DNA of 64,000 nucleotides from Mycolicibacterium septicum DSM 44393 (GTDB lineage Bacteria > Actinomycetota > Actinomycetes > Mycobacteriales > Mycobacteriaceae): contig NZ_HG322951.1 of assembly GCF_000455325.1 (NCBI RefSeq), positions 2,568,188 to 2,632,187 on the forward strand. The letters are read 5' to 3'. The notes under the pieces were generated by a model that was given only the letters and a program-made list of their open reading frames with translations, had not been told where the DNA came from and made no database searches. Within the stretch, counting starts at the first letter, position 1; each line of letters starts with the position of its first letter. Below are positions 33,986 through 42,451 of this stretch, piece by piece. The position numbers were made by a program, and so were the translations under genes.

Positions 33986-34003
33986 GCTATACGGTCGTAT
34001 AGC
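33986..34003. promoter_or_regulatory. TetR-type operator, copy 4
   Basis: GCTATAC-GGTC-GTATAGC, perfect arms with the A/T variant at position 4; about 70 bp upstream of the secreted-protein start. Confidence 0.78.
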
Positions 34004-34073
34004 GCCTGCTATTGATGGGACCTTGGCGCAGTGCGAGCCGAAACGCGCTCGCATGTATCGCAAGAGATGGGAC

Positions 34074-34559
34074 ATGCTCGTGAATACTGTGACATTGAGG
34101 ACTGCCCTGACTGTGACTGCGTCAACAACATTGATCGCCTCAGCGATGGCGACCTCCGGCCAGGCAATGGCCGACCCGAGGGTTCCTAACGACGTCTGGA
34201 TCCAGTGTGCCGGGTTCTCCGGGCCCAATACGCAATGGCCGCACGCACTCTCGGGATGTACGTCCAGGAGCAAGGACAACGGAGCTGGGCAGACAGTGCG
34301 CACGGCGCCGGGGACCGAGACGATCCAGTGGTTCGCACCGTTTGAGAGCGGGAAGAGCTTTCAGCTGGTGAACATCGCCAACACCGTCCTGGGCCCATCT
34401 GCGGACTGTCCGACTGACCACCCGGTCAAGGCCAACGTGTCGGGCAACATCGAGGCCGGCGGGCAGTACGGCGGATCTCCCGTCACCGCTGTCATCTGTG
34501 CGAACGCCACCGACTTCCTTCTACAACCCGGAACGCTGTTCGTCATCCACAAGGACTGA
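34074..34559 (+). CDS. Small secreted protein of unknown function
   Basis: 161 residues from ATG 34074. A signal peptide is visible (LRTALTVTASTTLIASAMAT, cleavage likely after GQAMA). The mature part has four to five cysteines (IQCAGFSG, SGCTSRSKD, SADCPTD, VICANATD) that could form disulfides, and no recognised domain. It sits alone between operator copies 4 and 5, so it seems to be co-regulated with the catabolic enzymes; extracytoplasmic substrate binding is a guess. ATG 34053 is an alternative start. Confidence 0.72.
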   Translation: MLVNTVTLRTALTVTASTTLIASAMATSGQAMADPRVPNDVWIQCAGFSGPNTQWPHALSGCTSRSKDNGAGQTVRTAPGTETIQWFAPFESGKSFQLVNIANTVLGPSADCPTDHPVKANVSGNIEAGGQYGGSPVTAVICANATDFLLQPGTLFVIHKD

Positions 34560-34597
34560 TCAATGGCGGGGCATGGGCTATGCGCACGCTGCCCGAT

Positions 34598-34615
34598 GCT
34601 ATACGATCGTATAGC
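34598..34615. promoter_or_regulatory. TetR-type operator, copy 5
   Basis: GCTATAC-GATC-GTATAGC, a complete 18-bp palindrome; 59 bp upstream of the SDR start. Confidence 0.8.
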
Positions 34616-34674
34616 CCATGTGGCCCGTCTCCGGCGTGCCGGAACGGCCATTGCCTGAATCCCCAAGGAGTTTC

Positions 34675-35445
34675 ATGACCAGCCGATTCTCATTAGAGGG
34701 CCGCGTGGCCGTCATCACCGGTGGCGGCACCGGAATCGGCCGCGGAACGGCACTTGTGCTCGCGCAGCATGGTGCTGACGTGGTTCTGGCGGGACGTCGC
34801 CCCGACCCGCTGGAGGCCACGTCGAAAGAGGTCATCGATCTGGGGCGACGGGCCCTTCCCATCTCGACCGACGTCACCACCGCCGATGCCTGTAATGCGC
34901 TGATTGACAAGACGGTCGACGAGCTCGGGCGAGTTGACATCCTGGTCAACTGTGCCGGCGGTGCGGAAACGAAATCGATCATGAAATTCGAGGAAGAGGA
35001 GTTCGAGAAGGTCCTCGCGCTCAATTTCAAAGCCGTGTGGCACCTGTCGAAGGCCGCGGCGCGGCCCATGATCGCTCAGGGCAAAGGATCGATTGTCAAC
35101 ATCTCCTCGGGCGCAAGCCTGTTGGCAATGCCTCAAGCAGCCCCGTATGGCGCGGCAAAAGCCGCCGTGAACAACCTGACCGGTTCGATGGCGGCCGCCT
35201 GGGCCAAGAAAGGCGTACGTGTCAATGCGATCGCGGTGGGTGCGGTGCGAGCTGCGACGCTGACCGACGATGCGGCACGGTACGGTCTCGATCCCGAGGC
35301 GATCGCCATGACCAACGGACTGGGTCGGCTCGGCGAGCCTGATGAAATCGGCTACGGCGCCTTGTTCTTCGCCTCAGATGCCTCCAGTTTCTGCTCGGGC
35401 CAAACGCTGTACATGCACGGCGCCCCGGGTCCCGCAGGGGTATGA
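34675..35445 (+). CDS. Short-chain dehydrogenase/reductase
   Basis: 256-residue classical SDR. The cofactor motif is VAVITGGGTGIGRGTALVLA, NAG appears as VNCAGGAETK, catalytic serine in VNISSGASLL, and the Tyr/Lys pair in APYGAAKAAVNNL. It ends GLGRLGEPDEIGYGALFFAS, with the usual C-terminal strand GQTLYMHG. AAGGAG precedes ATG 34675 at 5 nt; the longer frame from 34618 overlaps the promoter. Convergent with the next gene across a strong hairpin, so it is monocistronic. Substrate unknown. Confidence 0.9.
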   Translation: MTSRFSLEGRVAVITGGGTGIGRGTALVLAQHGADVVLAGRRPDPLEATSKEVIDLGRRALPISTDVTTADACNALIDKTVDELGRVDILVNCAGGAETKSIMKFEEEEFEKVLALNFKAVWHLSKAAARPMIAQGKGSIVNISSGASLLAMPQAAPYGAAKAAVNNLTGSMAAAWAKKGVRVNAIAVGAVRAATLTDDAARYGLDPEAIAMTNGLGRLGEPDEIGYGALFFASDASSFCSGQTLYMHGAPGPAGV

Positions 35446-35456
35446 ACGCATGAAGT

Positions 35457-35485
35457 TGGGCCCCGACAGTGACTGTCGGGGCCCA
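35457..35485. terminator. Bidirectional hairpin terminator
   Basis: TGGGCCCCGACAG pairs perfectly with CTGTCGGGGCCCA around a TGA loop (13-bp stem) between the convergent SDR genes; only a weak T-rich tail follows. Confidence 0.8.
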
Positions 35486-35506
35486 CCTTCTTTGTGCTGT
35501 GTGCCG

Positions 35507-36328
35507 CTATTTAACGGCGAATCCTGCGTCGACGGGAAGCGTCATGCCGGTGATGTAGCGGGCGGTGTCGCTGATGAGGAACAACACGGCGTTGGTGACG
35601 TCGATAGGCTCGACGAACGGGACGGGCAACAGATTGCCCGACATCGCGCTGGACTCGGGATTGGCCTCGAACACGCGGGCCATGTGCTCATTGAAGATCA
35701 TCGGAGTGGCCACCCCGGTCGGGTGAATCGAGTTGACCCGGATCTGGTGCGGTGCATAAGCGTAGGCAGCTGAGCGCATGAGGCCGACGACACCGTGTTT
35801 GGACGCCGCGTAGGCGAAAGTGGCTGCGCTGCCGTCGCCGCCGCGTCCGACCAGTCCCTGCATCGAGCTGATCAGGATGATCGACCCGCCGGCCTGTTTG
35901 CGGATCATCGAGGGCGCTGTCGTCGCGATCGTGTGCCAGGCGCCGTTGAGGTTCGTCTCAACGATGTCGTGGTACACCTGGGCATCGAGGGGATCGGACA
36001 ATCCCATACCCACCACGCCGGCGTTGGCTACGACCACATCGATATCGCCGAATTCAGCGATGCCGGCATCGATTCCGGTTTGGAGTGCATCCAGGTCGCG
36101 GACATCGGCGACGACCGTCTTGATGCGCCCGCCTGCCTCAGTGACCAAGCGGGCGGTCTCGTCCAGGTCGTCGGCGGTCGCCAGTGGATAGGGGATCGAT
36201 TCGATGTCGGCGCAGCGGTCGACGGCGATGATGTCGAACCCTTCGCCGGCCAGGGTCACTGCGTGGCTGCGTCCCTGGCCGCGGGCAGCGCCGGTAATGA
36301 CTGCGACGCGGCGAGATGCTGCAGTCAT
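35507..36328 (-). CDS. Mycofactocin-coupled SDR-family oxidoreductase
   Basis: 273 residues. Features typical of the mycofactocin-dependent SDR group are VAVITGAARGQGRSHAVTLA, then DIIAVDRCADIESIPYPLA and DDLDETARLVTEAGGRI, an insertion near the adenine pocket that retains NAD tightly. Catalytic residues lie in LISSMQGLVG and FAYAASKHGVVGL. Such enzymes pass hydride to the peptide-derived redox cofactor mycofactocin rather than exchanging NADH freely. It starts 1 nt after the P450 stop, so the P450 product is probably its alcohol substrate. Control is by operator copy 6. Confidence 0.87.
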   Translation of the reverse strand: MTAASRRVAVITGAARGQGRSHAVTLAGEGFDIIAVDRCADIESIPYPLATADDLDETARLVTEAGGRIKTVVADVRDLDALQTGIDAGIAEFGDIDVVVANAGVVGMGLSDPLDAQVYHDIVETNLNGAWHTIATTAPSMIRKQAGGSIILISSMQGLVGRGGDGSAATFAYAASKHGVVGLMRSAAYAYAPHQIRVNSIHPTGVATPMIFNEHMARVFEANPESSAMSGNLLPVPFVEPIDVTNAVLFLISDTARYITGMTLPVDAGFAVK

Positions 36329-36329
36329 G

Positions 36330-37541
36330 TCAGGACACCACCGCGGGCATGCTGTCCCAGCCGCGCACCGTCGATGTGCGTGACCGTCGGGCTCCCGACA
36401 TATCGATCTCCCATTCGGGCCACCGTTTCAGCACCTCTTCCAGTGCCACCCTGCCTTCGAGGCGGGCCAGGGGGGAACCGACGCAGAAATGTGGGCCGCG
36501 GCCGAAGGTGAGGTGGCCTCCGGGCTTGCGATGGATGTTGAACGTGTCCGGGTCGTCGAAGTGGCGTTCGTCGCGATTGGCCGAGGCGAGCATCAGCAGC
36601 AGTGGCTTGCCCGCCGGCACGATCTGGCCTTGGAAGCTCACGTCGTCGGTGGTGATGTAGCGGGCGACGTGGGGCCCGGGCGGTTCATATCGGAGCAGCT
36701 CTTCGATTGCGGTAGGAATCAGTGAGTGATCGCCGGCGAGTTCTTTGCGCTGGTCGGGGTGCTCGGCGAGCACCTTGCCCATCCAGCCGAACAGGCGTCC
36801 GGTCGTCTCCACGCCGGCACCGGCCACGACGGCCAGGAACACGATGAGTTCCTGTTTGGTCAGCTTGCGCGTTGTACCGTTCTCGTCCTCAAACTCGACA
36901 TTGAGCAGTTCGGTGATGAGATCATCGGACGGGTTTTTCTCCCGCCATTCGACGTACTCGCCGAACATCTCACCGGTGAAATACCGGTCCTTCTTGATCT
37001 CCATAGGCTTGCCCGGCTCGTTGCGCAGGACGTTGTTGGCGTGCTCGCGCACCGCGGGCTGTTCGGCGTCTGGAATGCCGGCAAGCATGCCGATGGTCCG
37101 CATGGGAAGCTCGGCGCCTAGATCCTCGACAAAGTCGAATCGGTCCCCGCCGACCAGCGGATCGAGGCAGGCGACGCAGAACGCGCGGATCTTCTCCTCG
37201 ACCGCACGCATCTTCTTCGGCGTGAAGGCTCGCGACACGATGGCGCGGTGGATCGTGTGCAGTGGCGGATCCTCGTTGATGAAGATGCCCGGTGGCATCA
37301 CCGGGTCTGTCATCACCACTTCGAGGATGTCGCCCTTGGCCGAGCTGAGCCGGGCGGTGTCTTTGAGCGCGGCGTCCACATCGGCATAGCGGCTGATGCC
37401 CCAGAAATCGTGGCGCTCGTTGTAGTACACCGGGCACTCATCGCGCAGTCGGCGATAGGTGGGGTAGGGATCCAGGTCGATGTCGAAATCCCATGGGTCA
37501 TAGTACAAATCAGTCAACATCGGCTCCTCGGCAGCGGACAT
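36330..37541 (-). CDS. Cytochrome P450
   Basis: 403-residue bacterial soluble P450. I-helix oxygen-activation motif VVAGAGVETTGR (AGxET in place of the usual AGxDT), ExxR in AIEELLRYEPPGP, and heme loop FGRGPHFCVGSPLAR with the proximal cysteine. The substrate region contains DPVMPPGIFINEDPPLHTIHR. The start could be ATG 37541 or 37520 (GAGGAG just before the latter). It is the first gene of a two-gene operon with a mycofactocin SDR. It needs a ferredoxin, probably the one at 38533. Hydroxylation of a hydrophobic compound is likely. Confidence 0.92.
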   Translation of the reverse strand: MSAAEEPMLTDLYYDPWDFDIDLDPYPTYRRLRDECPVYYNERHDFWGISRYADVDAALKDTARLSSAKGDILEVVMTDPVMPPGIFINEDPPLHTIHRAIVSRAFTPKKMRAVEEKIRAFCVACLDPLVGGDRFDFVEDLGAELPMRTIGMLAGIPDAEQPAVREHANNVLRNEPGKPMEIKKDRYFTGEMFGEYVEWREKNPSDDLITELLNVEFEDENGTTRKLTKQELIVFLAVVAGAGVETTGRLFGWMGKVLAEHPDQRKELAGDHSLIPTAIEELLRYEPPGPHVARYITTDDVSFQGQIVPAGKPLLLMLASANRDERHFDDPDTFNIHRKPGGHLTFGRGPHFCVGSPLARLEGRVALEEVLKRWPEWEIDMSGARRSRTSTVRGWDSMPAVVS

Positions 37542-37562
37542 TCATGCGCACAATACGCGCCT

Positions 37563-37580
37563 GCTGTACGACTGTATAGG
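37563..37580. promoter_or_regulatory. TetR-type operator, copy 6
   Basis: GCTGTAC-GACT-GTATAGG, one arm slightly imperfect; about 20 bp upstream of the minus-strand P450 start. Confidence 0.72.
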
Positions 37581-37687
37581 ACCAACTGTGCCGTGGGCAA
37601 CAGTCTTGCGGCGCCTGGAGGGGCTGCACGCGGCTTGCCGCAACCGGCTCCGTTGTGCAGCCGAGCTTGTGTGGCGTCACGGCATGC

Positions 37688-37705
37688 GCTATACATGCGT
37701 ACAGC
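37688..37705. promoter_or_regulatory. TetR-type operator, copy 7
   Basis: GCTATAC-ATGC-GTACAGC, immediately upstream of the plus-strand SDR; pairs with copy 6 in the divergent promoter region. Confidence 0.77.
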
Positions 37706-37712
37706 ATCAGTG

Positions 37713-38486
37713 ATGGTGGCCACAGTCGAGGAATGGTGTGAGTTGAGCCGAACAGCAGTGGTAACCGGCGGTGGGTCCGGTTTGGGGCAAGCGATCAGTG
37801 TGCAACTGGCCGCTGACGGCCATCGGGTGGCGGTGATGGACGTCAACGTCGAAGCCGCCGAGAAGGTAGTCGCCGAGATTCAGTCGGCCGGCGGTAAGGC
37901 GGCCGCGGTGGCTGTGGACGTATCGGATGAGTCGTCGGTAATCGACGGATTCAATGTTGTCCGTGACACTTTCGGCCCGGTCGAAATTTTGGTGACCAGT
38001 GCTGCGATCGCGGGATTCACCCGGTTCGACAAAATTACGCTGGACGAGTGGAACCGCTATATGGCGGTGAATCTCACTGGGACGTTTCTGTGTGCCCGCG
38101 CCGCAGTGTCTGACATGGTCGCTACCGGCTGGGGCCGGATCGTGACGATCTCCTCGGCGGCCGGCCAGCAGGGCGCCCCTGCTCAGGGGCACTATTCGGC
38201 CACCAAAGGCGGGGTCATCGCGATGACCAAAACCCTCGCCCTGGACTACGCGCGCAAGGGCATCACAGCCAACACTGTGCCGCCATTCGTCATCGACTCG
38301 CCGATGCTGCGTCAGCAGCAGCAGGAGGGCAAACTGCCCGCGACTGAGCACCTCACCATGGCGATCCCAGCGGGTCGTCTCGGCGCTGGCGCTGACGTTG
38401 CTGCGGTGTGTTCGTTCTTATGTTCTGAGGCTGCCGGCTACGTGAACGGACAGGTGATCGGAGTCAACGGCGGGGCTGTCGTGTGA
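37713..38486 (+). CDS. Short-chain dehydrogenase/reductase
   Basis: 257 residues from ATG 37713; TTG 37743 (AGGAA 9 nt upstream) would begin right at SRTAVVTGG and is a real alternative. Cofactor motif AVVTGGGSGLGQAISVQLA, catalytic serine in TISSAAGQQG, Tyr/Lys in HYSATKGGVIAMTK, and C-terminal GYVNGQVIGVNGGAVV. FabG-like length and layout. First gene of the operon SDR-ferredoxin-P450-SDR-LLM (37713-41989), so it probably acts on the alcohol made by the P450 there. Confidence 0.88.
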   Translation: MVATVEEWCELSRTAVVTGGGSGLGQAISVQLAADGHRVAVMDVNVEAAEKVVAEIQSAGGKAAAVAVDVSDESSVIDGFNVVRDTFGPVEILVTSAAIAGFTRFDKITLDEWNRYMAVNLTGTFLCARAAVSDMVATGWGRIVTISSAAGQQGAPAQGHYSATKGGVIAMTKTLALDYARKGITANTVPPFVIDSPMLRQQQQEGKLPATEHLTMAIPAGRLGAGADVAAVCSFLCSEAAGYVNGQVIGVNGGAVV

Positions 38487-38532
38487 TGAGTCCAGATCTG
38501 CTGCCGCAGGGAATCTCGTTGCTCAGCAATCG

Positions 38533-38790
38533 ATGTGGGAGGTGAATGTGCGCGTCAGAGTAGATCCCGCACGGTGTCAGGGGCACACGCTGTGCGCGAT
38601 GATCGCGCCGCAGTCGTTCGAACTCGACGATGTGGACGGCCACGCGCGAGCGGTCACTGAAGAGGTTGCCGACGAGCATCGTGAACAAGTGCTCGAAGCA
38701 GTGCATTCCTGCCCAGAGCAAGCCATTGAAGTTCTGGTCGAGCGCGTGGTTTCCGCGCGCGCCGCCCACGGCCGACGATCGGGGATTTGA
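38533..38790 (+). CDS. Atypical ferredoxin (CxxHxxC...CP, probably 3Fe-4S)
   Basis: 85 residues. The cluster motif is CQGHTLC followed by SCPEQAI, so one position of the usual cluster set is histidine, as in the mycobacterial P450-associated ferredoxins. The C-terminal 15 residues (RVVSARAAHGRRS) are an extra basic tail. GTG 38548 is a possible start. It lies 1 nt before the P450 gene and must be its electron donor; it may also serve the P450 at 36330. No dedicated ferredoxin reductase is adjacent. Confidence 0.87.
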   Translation: MWEVNVRVRVDPARCQGHTLCAMIAPQSFELDDVDGHARAVTEEVADEHREQVLEAVHSCPEQAIEVLVERVVSARAAHGRRSGI

Positions 38791-38791
38791 C

Positions 38792-40167
38792 GTGAGTACC
38801 CTCTCTGACCAGTCGATGGACCCCTCGACCCCTGTCGAGCCATCGCGGTATCACTTCGACCGTCACACGGCGGATTACCGCGAACACTTCCTTGATATCA
38901 CCCATGAGATGCAGCAGCGGTGCCCGATCGCGTGGACCGATACCTACGACGGGCACTGGGTCGCGGCGGGCAGCCAGGAGGTGTTCGAACTGGCACGATG
39001 CCCCCACATCTCCAATGACCACGACGTGCGCAACGAGCGCCGGGGTTACAAGGGAATCTCCATACCGCTGATGGTGGAAGCAGAGAACTTCCGGGGCGGC
39101 ATGCTGGAGATGGACGACCCCGAGCACCGCTACTACCGCACCGCGCTCAACCCGTATCTGTCACCGGCGGCAGTGCGCCGCTGGGAGCCATTCGTCGACG
39201 AGATCGTGCGGGCCTGCATCGATGACCACATCGAAAGCGGGCACATCGATTTCGTCGACGACCTGGCCAACGTCGTGCCTGCAGTGCTCACCTTGGCCAT
39301 GCTGGGAGTGCGGCTGGAAAAATGGACGCTCTATAACGAACCAGCGCACGCGTCGGTGTACACGCCGCCCGATTCTCCTGATGCGCCCCGAGTGCGCGAG
39401 CTGTATATGGCCATGGGGATGGACTTGTTCGCCAACCTCGGCGAAATCCGTGAACAGCCCCGCCCGGGCATCATCGACGCCCTGGCGAGACTACGGATCG
39501 ATGGCGAAGCGCCGGAGGACATCGAACTGCTCGGCATGCTCAACCTGCTCATCGGTGGAGGTTTCGATACCACCACCGCGCTGACCGCCCATGCACTGGA
39601 GTGGCTGGCAGAGCATCCCGAGCAGCGAACCCGGCTCAGCGACAATCGAACCGAGCTGCTGAACCCGGCCACCGAAGAATTCCTGCGCTACTTCACCCCC
39701 GCGCCGGGCGACGCGCGGACGGTGGCCGAAGACATGACAGTCAGCGGCTCTGTGCTCAAAGAGGGTGACCGCTTATGGCTGTCCTGGGCGATGGCCAACC
39801 GCGATCCGGCCGTGTTTACCGACCCCGATGAGGTAGTCATGGATCGAAAAGGTAACCGGCACTTCAGCTTCGGACTCGGTGTGCATCGATGCATCGGCTC
39901 CAACGTAGCGCGCACGGTGTTCAAATCAATGCTCACCGCCGTGCTCGACCGGATGCCGGACTACCAATGCGTGGCCGAGGGCACCGTGCACTACGACACC
40001 ATCGGCGTCATCCAGGGCATGCGGCACCTGCCGGCCACCTTCACCCCGGGCAAACGGCTGGGACCCGGCGTCGCCGAGACCGTGCAGAAACTGCAAATCA
40101 TCTGCGATGAGCAGGGATTGGCGCGACCGATCACCGAATCCAAACAAGCAGCGAAGATCACCGACTG

Positions 40168-40168
<1 letters not shown>
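38792..40168 (+). CDS. Cytochrome P450
   Basis: 458 residues from GTG 38792 (the in-frame extension upstream overlaps the ferredoxin and is not used). I-helix motif LIGGGFDTTTALTA, ExxR in ATEEFLRYFTPAPG, heme loop FSFGLGVHRCIGSNVAR. The tail beyond the heme domain (PGVAETVQKL and onward) is longer than usual. It is only distantly like the P450 at 36330, so the two probably oxidise different positions or substrates. Its stop overlaps the next SDR start by one base. Confidence 0.92.
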
Positions 40169-41052
<884 letters not shown>

Positions 41053-41062
41053 GGGGAACTGC

Positions 41063-41989
41063 GTGCGCATCGGGTTGACCGGCGGCGGGGCCACCGTCGA
41101 CAAGATCGTGGCCCAAGCCGTTCAAGCAGAGTCAGATGGCTTCAGTGCCTTGTGGTACGCCAGTGGCGTAGCAGGAGATCCCTTGGTGGCCATGGCTCTG
41201 GCCGGGAGGGCCACCACATCGATCGAGCTGGGCACGGCGGTGCTGCAGACCTACCCGTGCCATCCGTTGCTGCAAGCTAATCGCGTGGCTGCGGCGGCCA
41301 ACGCGATGGGACGGCCGGGACTGACTCTGGGGCTCGGCCCGTCACATGCGCCTGTGGTCCGCGATGTGCTCGGTTTGTCCTATACCCGCGTTGCGGAGAA
41401 CACGGAGGAGTATCTGCGCCTCACTACCGCGCTGTTGCGTGGAGAAGCTGTCGATTTCACCGGCGCGCACTGGTCGTTGCACGGTCAGGGGCGGATGGCT
41501 CAGACCGAGCACCGGGTCCCGGTTCTTGTGGCCGCCCTGGGGCCGCAGATGGTCCGCATTGCCGGTCGGCACGCCGACGGCGTAGTGCTGTGGATGGCCG
41601 CCGCCAGGGCGATCGAGGAACGAATTGCACCTGCGCTCAGCGAAGCTGCCACCCGCGCCGAGGCGCCGGCCCCCCGCATTGTGGCCGGCCTCCCCGTGGC
41701 AGTGCACACCGACGCCGATGAAGCCCGCCGAGCCGTGGCCGCGACCTCGTCGGGCTACGCGAACATGTCCAATTACCAACGGATCATCCAAGCCGGCGGC
41801 GGATCTTCGGCAGCCGATGTGGCCATCGTCGGTGATGAGGAAACCGTGCGCGACGGCCTGCAACGTCTGCTCGATGCCGGGGCAACCGATATTTGGGCCC
41901 AGCCGGTGGCAGTCGGCGCCGACCGTGATGCGCGGCGGGCATCGGCGCGCCGAACTCTCGCGCTGCTTGGCGAGCTTGCACGCAGCTAG
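41063..41989 (+). CDS. LLM-class F420-dependent oxidoreductase
   Basis: 308 residues from GTG 41063, preceded by GAGGGGA at 5-6 nt. RIGLTGGGATVDKIVAQAVQ, SIELGTAVLQTYPCHPLLQA and RPGLTLGLGPSHAPVV are F420-type LLM features; PVLVAALGPQMVRIAGRHADG continues the barrel. It is probably an F420H2-dependent reductase or F420-dependent dehydrogenase. Last gene of the copy-7 operon, 10 nt after the SDR. Confidence 0.86.
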   Translation: MRIGLTGGGATVDKIVAQAVQAESDGFSALWYASGVAGDPLVAMALAGRATTSIELGTAVLQTYPCHPLLQANRVAAAANAMGRPGLTLGLGPSHAPVVRDVLGLSYTRVAENTEEYLRLTTALLRGEAVDFTGAHWSLHGQGRMAQTEHRVPVLVAALGPQMVRIAGRHADGVVLWMAAARAIEERIAPALSEAATRAEAPAPRIVAGLPVAVHTDADEARRAVAATSSGYANMSNYQRIIQAGGGSSAADVAIVGDEETVRDGLQRLLDAGATDIWAQPVAVGADRDARRASARRTLALLGELARS

Positions 41990-42000
41990 CGCCCTAGATG

Positions 42001-42028
42001 CATCACTAGGAATGCATTTCTAGGAATG
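42001..42028. promoter_or_regulatory. Two abutting 14-bp MarR-type operator repeats
   Basis: CATCACTAGGAATG followed directly by CATTTCTAGGAATG; each approximates the palindrome CATTnCTAGnAATG. The pair ends 12 nt before the MarR start GTG 42041. Confidence 0.68.
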
Positions 42029-42040
42029 TATCCTGGTGCG

Positions 42041-42451
42041 GTGGACCGCCAGAAGCTGCACCGCCTGGGCAAGCGGCTCATTGCGCTGTCCAAACAAGTC
42101 GAGCCGCAACCAGGAGACGACATGCCGGGCCCGGCGGAGCAATTGATCCTCACCGACGTCGTTCTCTACCCGGGCAGCACCATTCGCCACATCGTGGCCC
42201 GCACCGGGTTCACCCAGGGCTACGTCTCTAAATGTGTGGCCACGTTGGCCGCACAGGGCTTGCTGACCACCACCGTCGATGGCAGTGACCGCCGCCGCAC
42301 TTTGGTGGCACCGAGCGCCGAGCTGGTGCAGGCGGTCCAGGACCGCACCATGACCATGGAGCAGCTCATCGCCGATGCTCTGCCCGCCGGCAGTGACGTC
42401 GCGCGCACTCTGGCCTTGCTCGACGAACTCTCCGAGCTGTTCCTGTCATGA
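42041..42451 (+). CDS. MarR-family transcriptional regulator
   Basis: 136 residues. Winged helix: TIRHIVARTGFTQGYVSKCVATLAAQGLLTTTVDGSDRRRTLV, flanked by dimerisation helices. The start is GTG 42041; ATG 42026 overlaps the operator and is less likely. The abutting repeats just upstream are probably its own operator. The stop overlaps the ATG of the lipoprotein hydrolase, so MarR and the hydrolase form one transcript with independent control inside the larger regulon. Confidence 0.82.
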   Translation: MDRQKLHRLGKRLIALSKQVEPQPGDDMPGPAEQLILTDVVLYPGSTIRHIVARTGFTQGYVSKCVATLAAQGLLTTTVDGSDRRRTLVAPSAELVQAVQDRTMTMEQLIADALPAGSDVARTLALLDELSELFLS

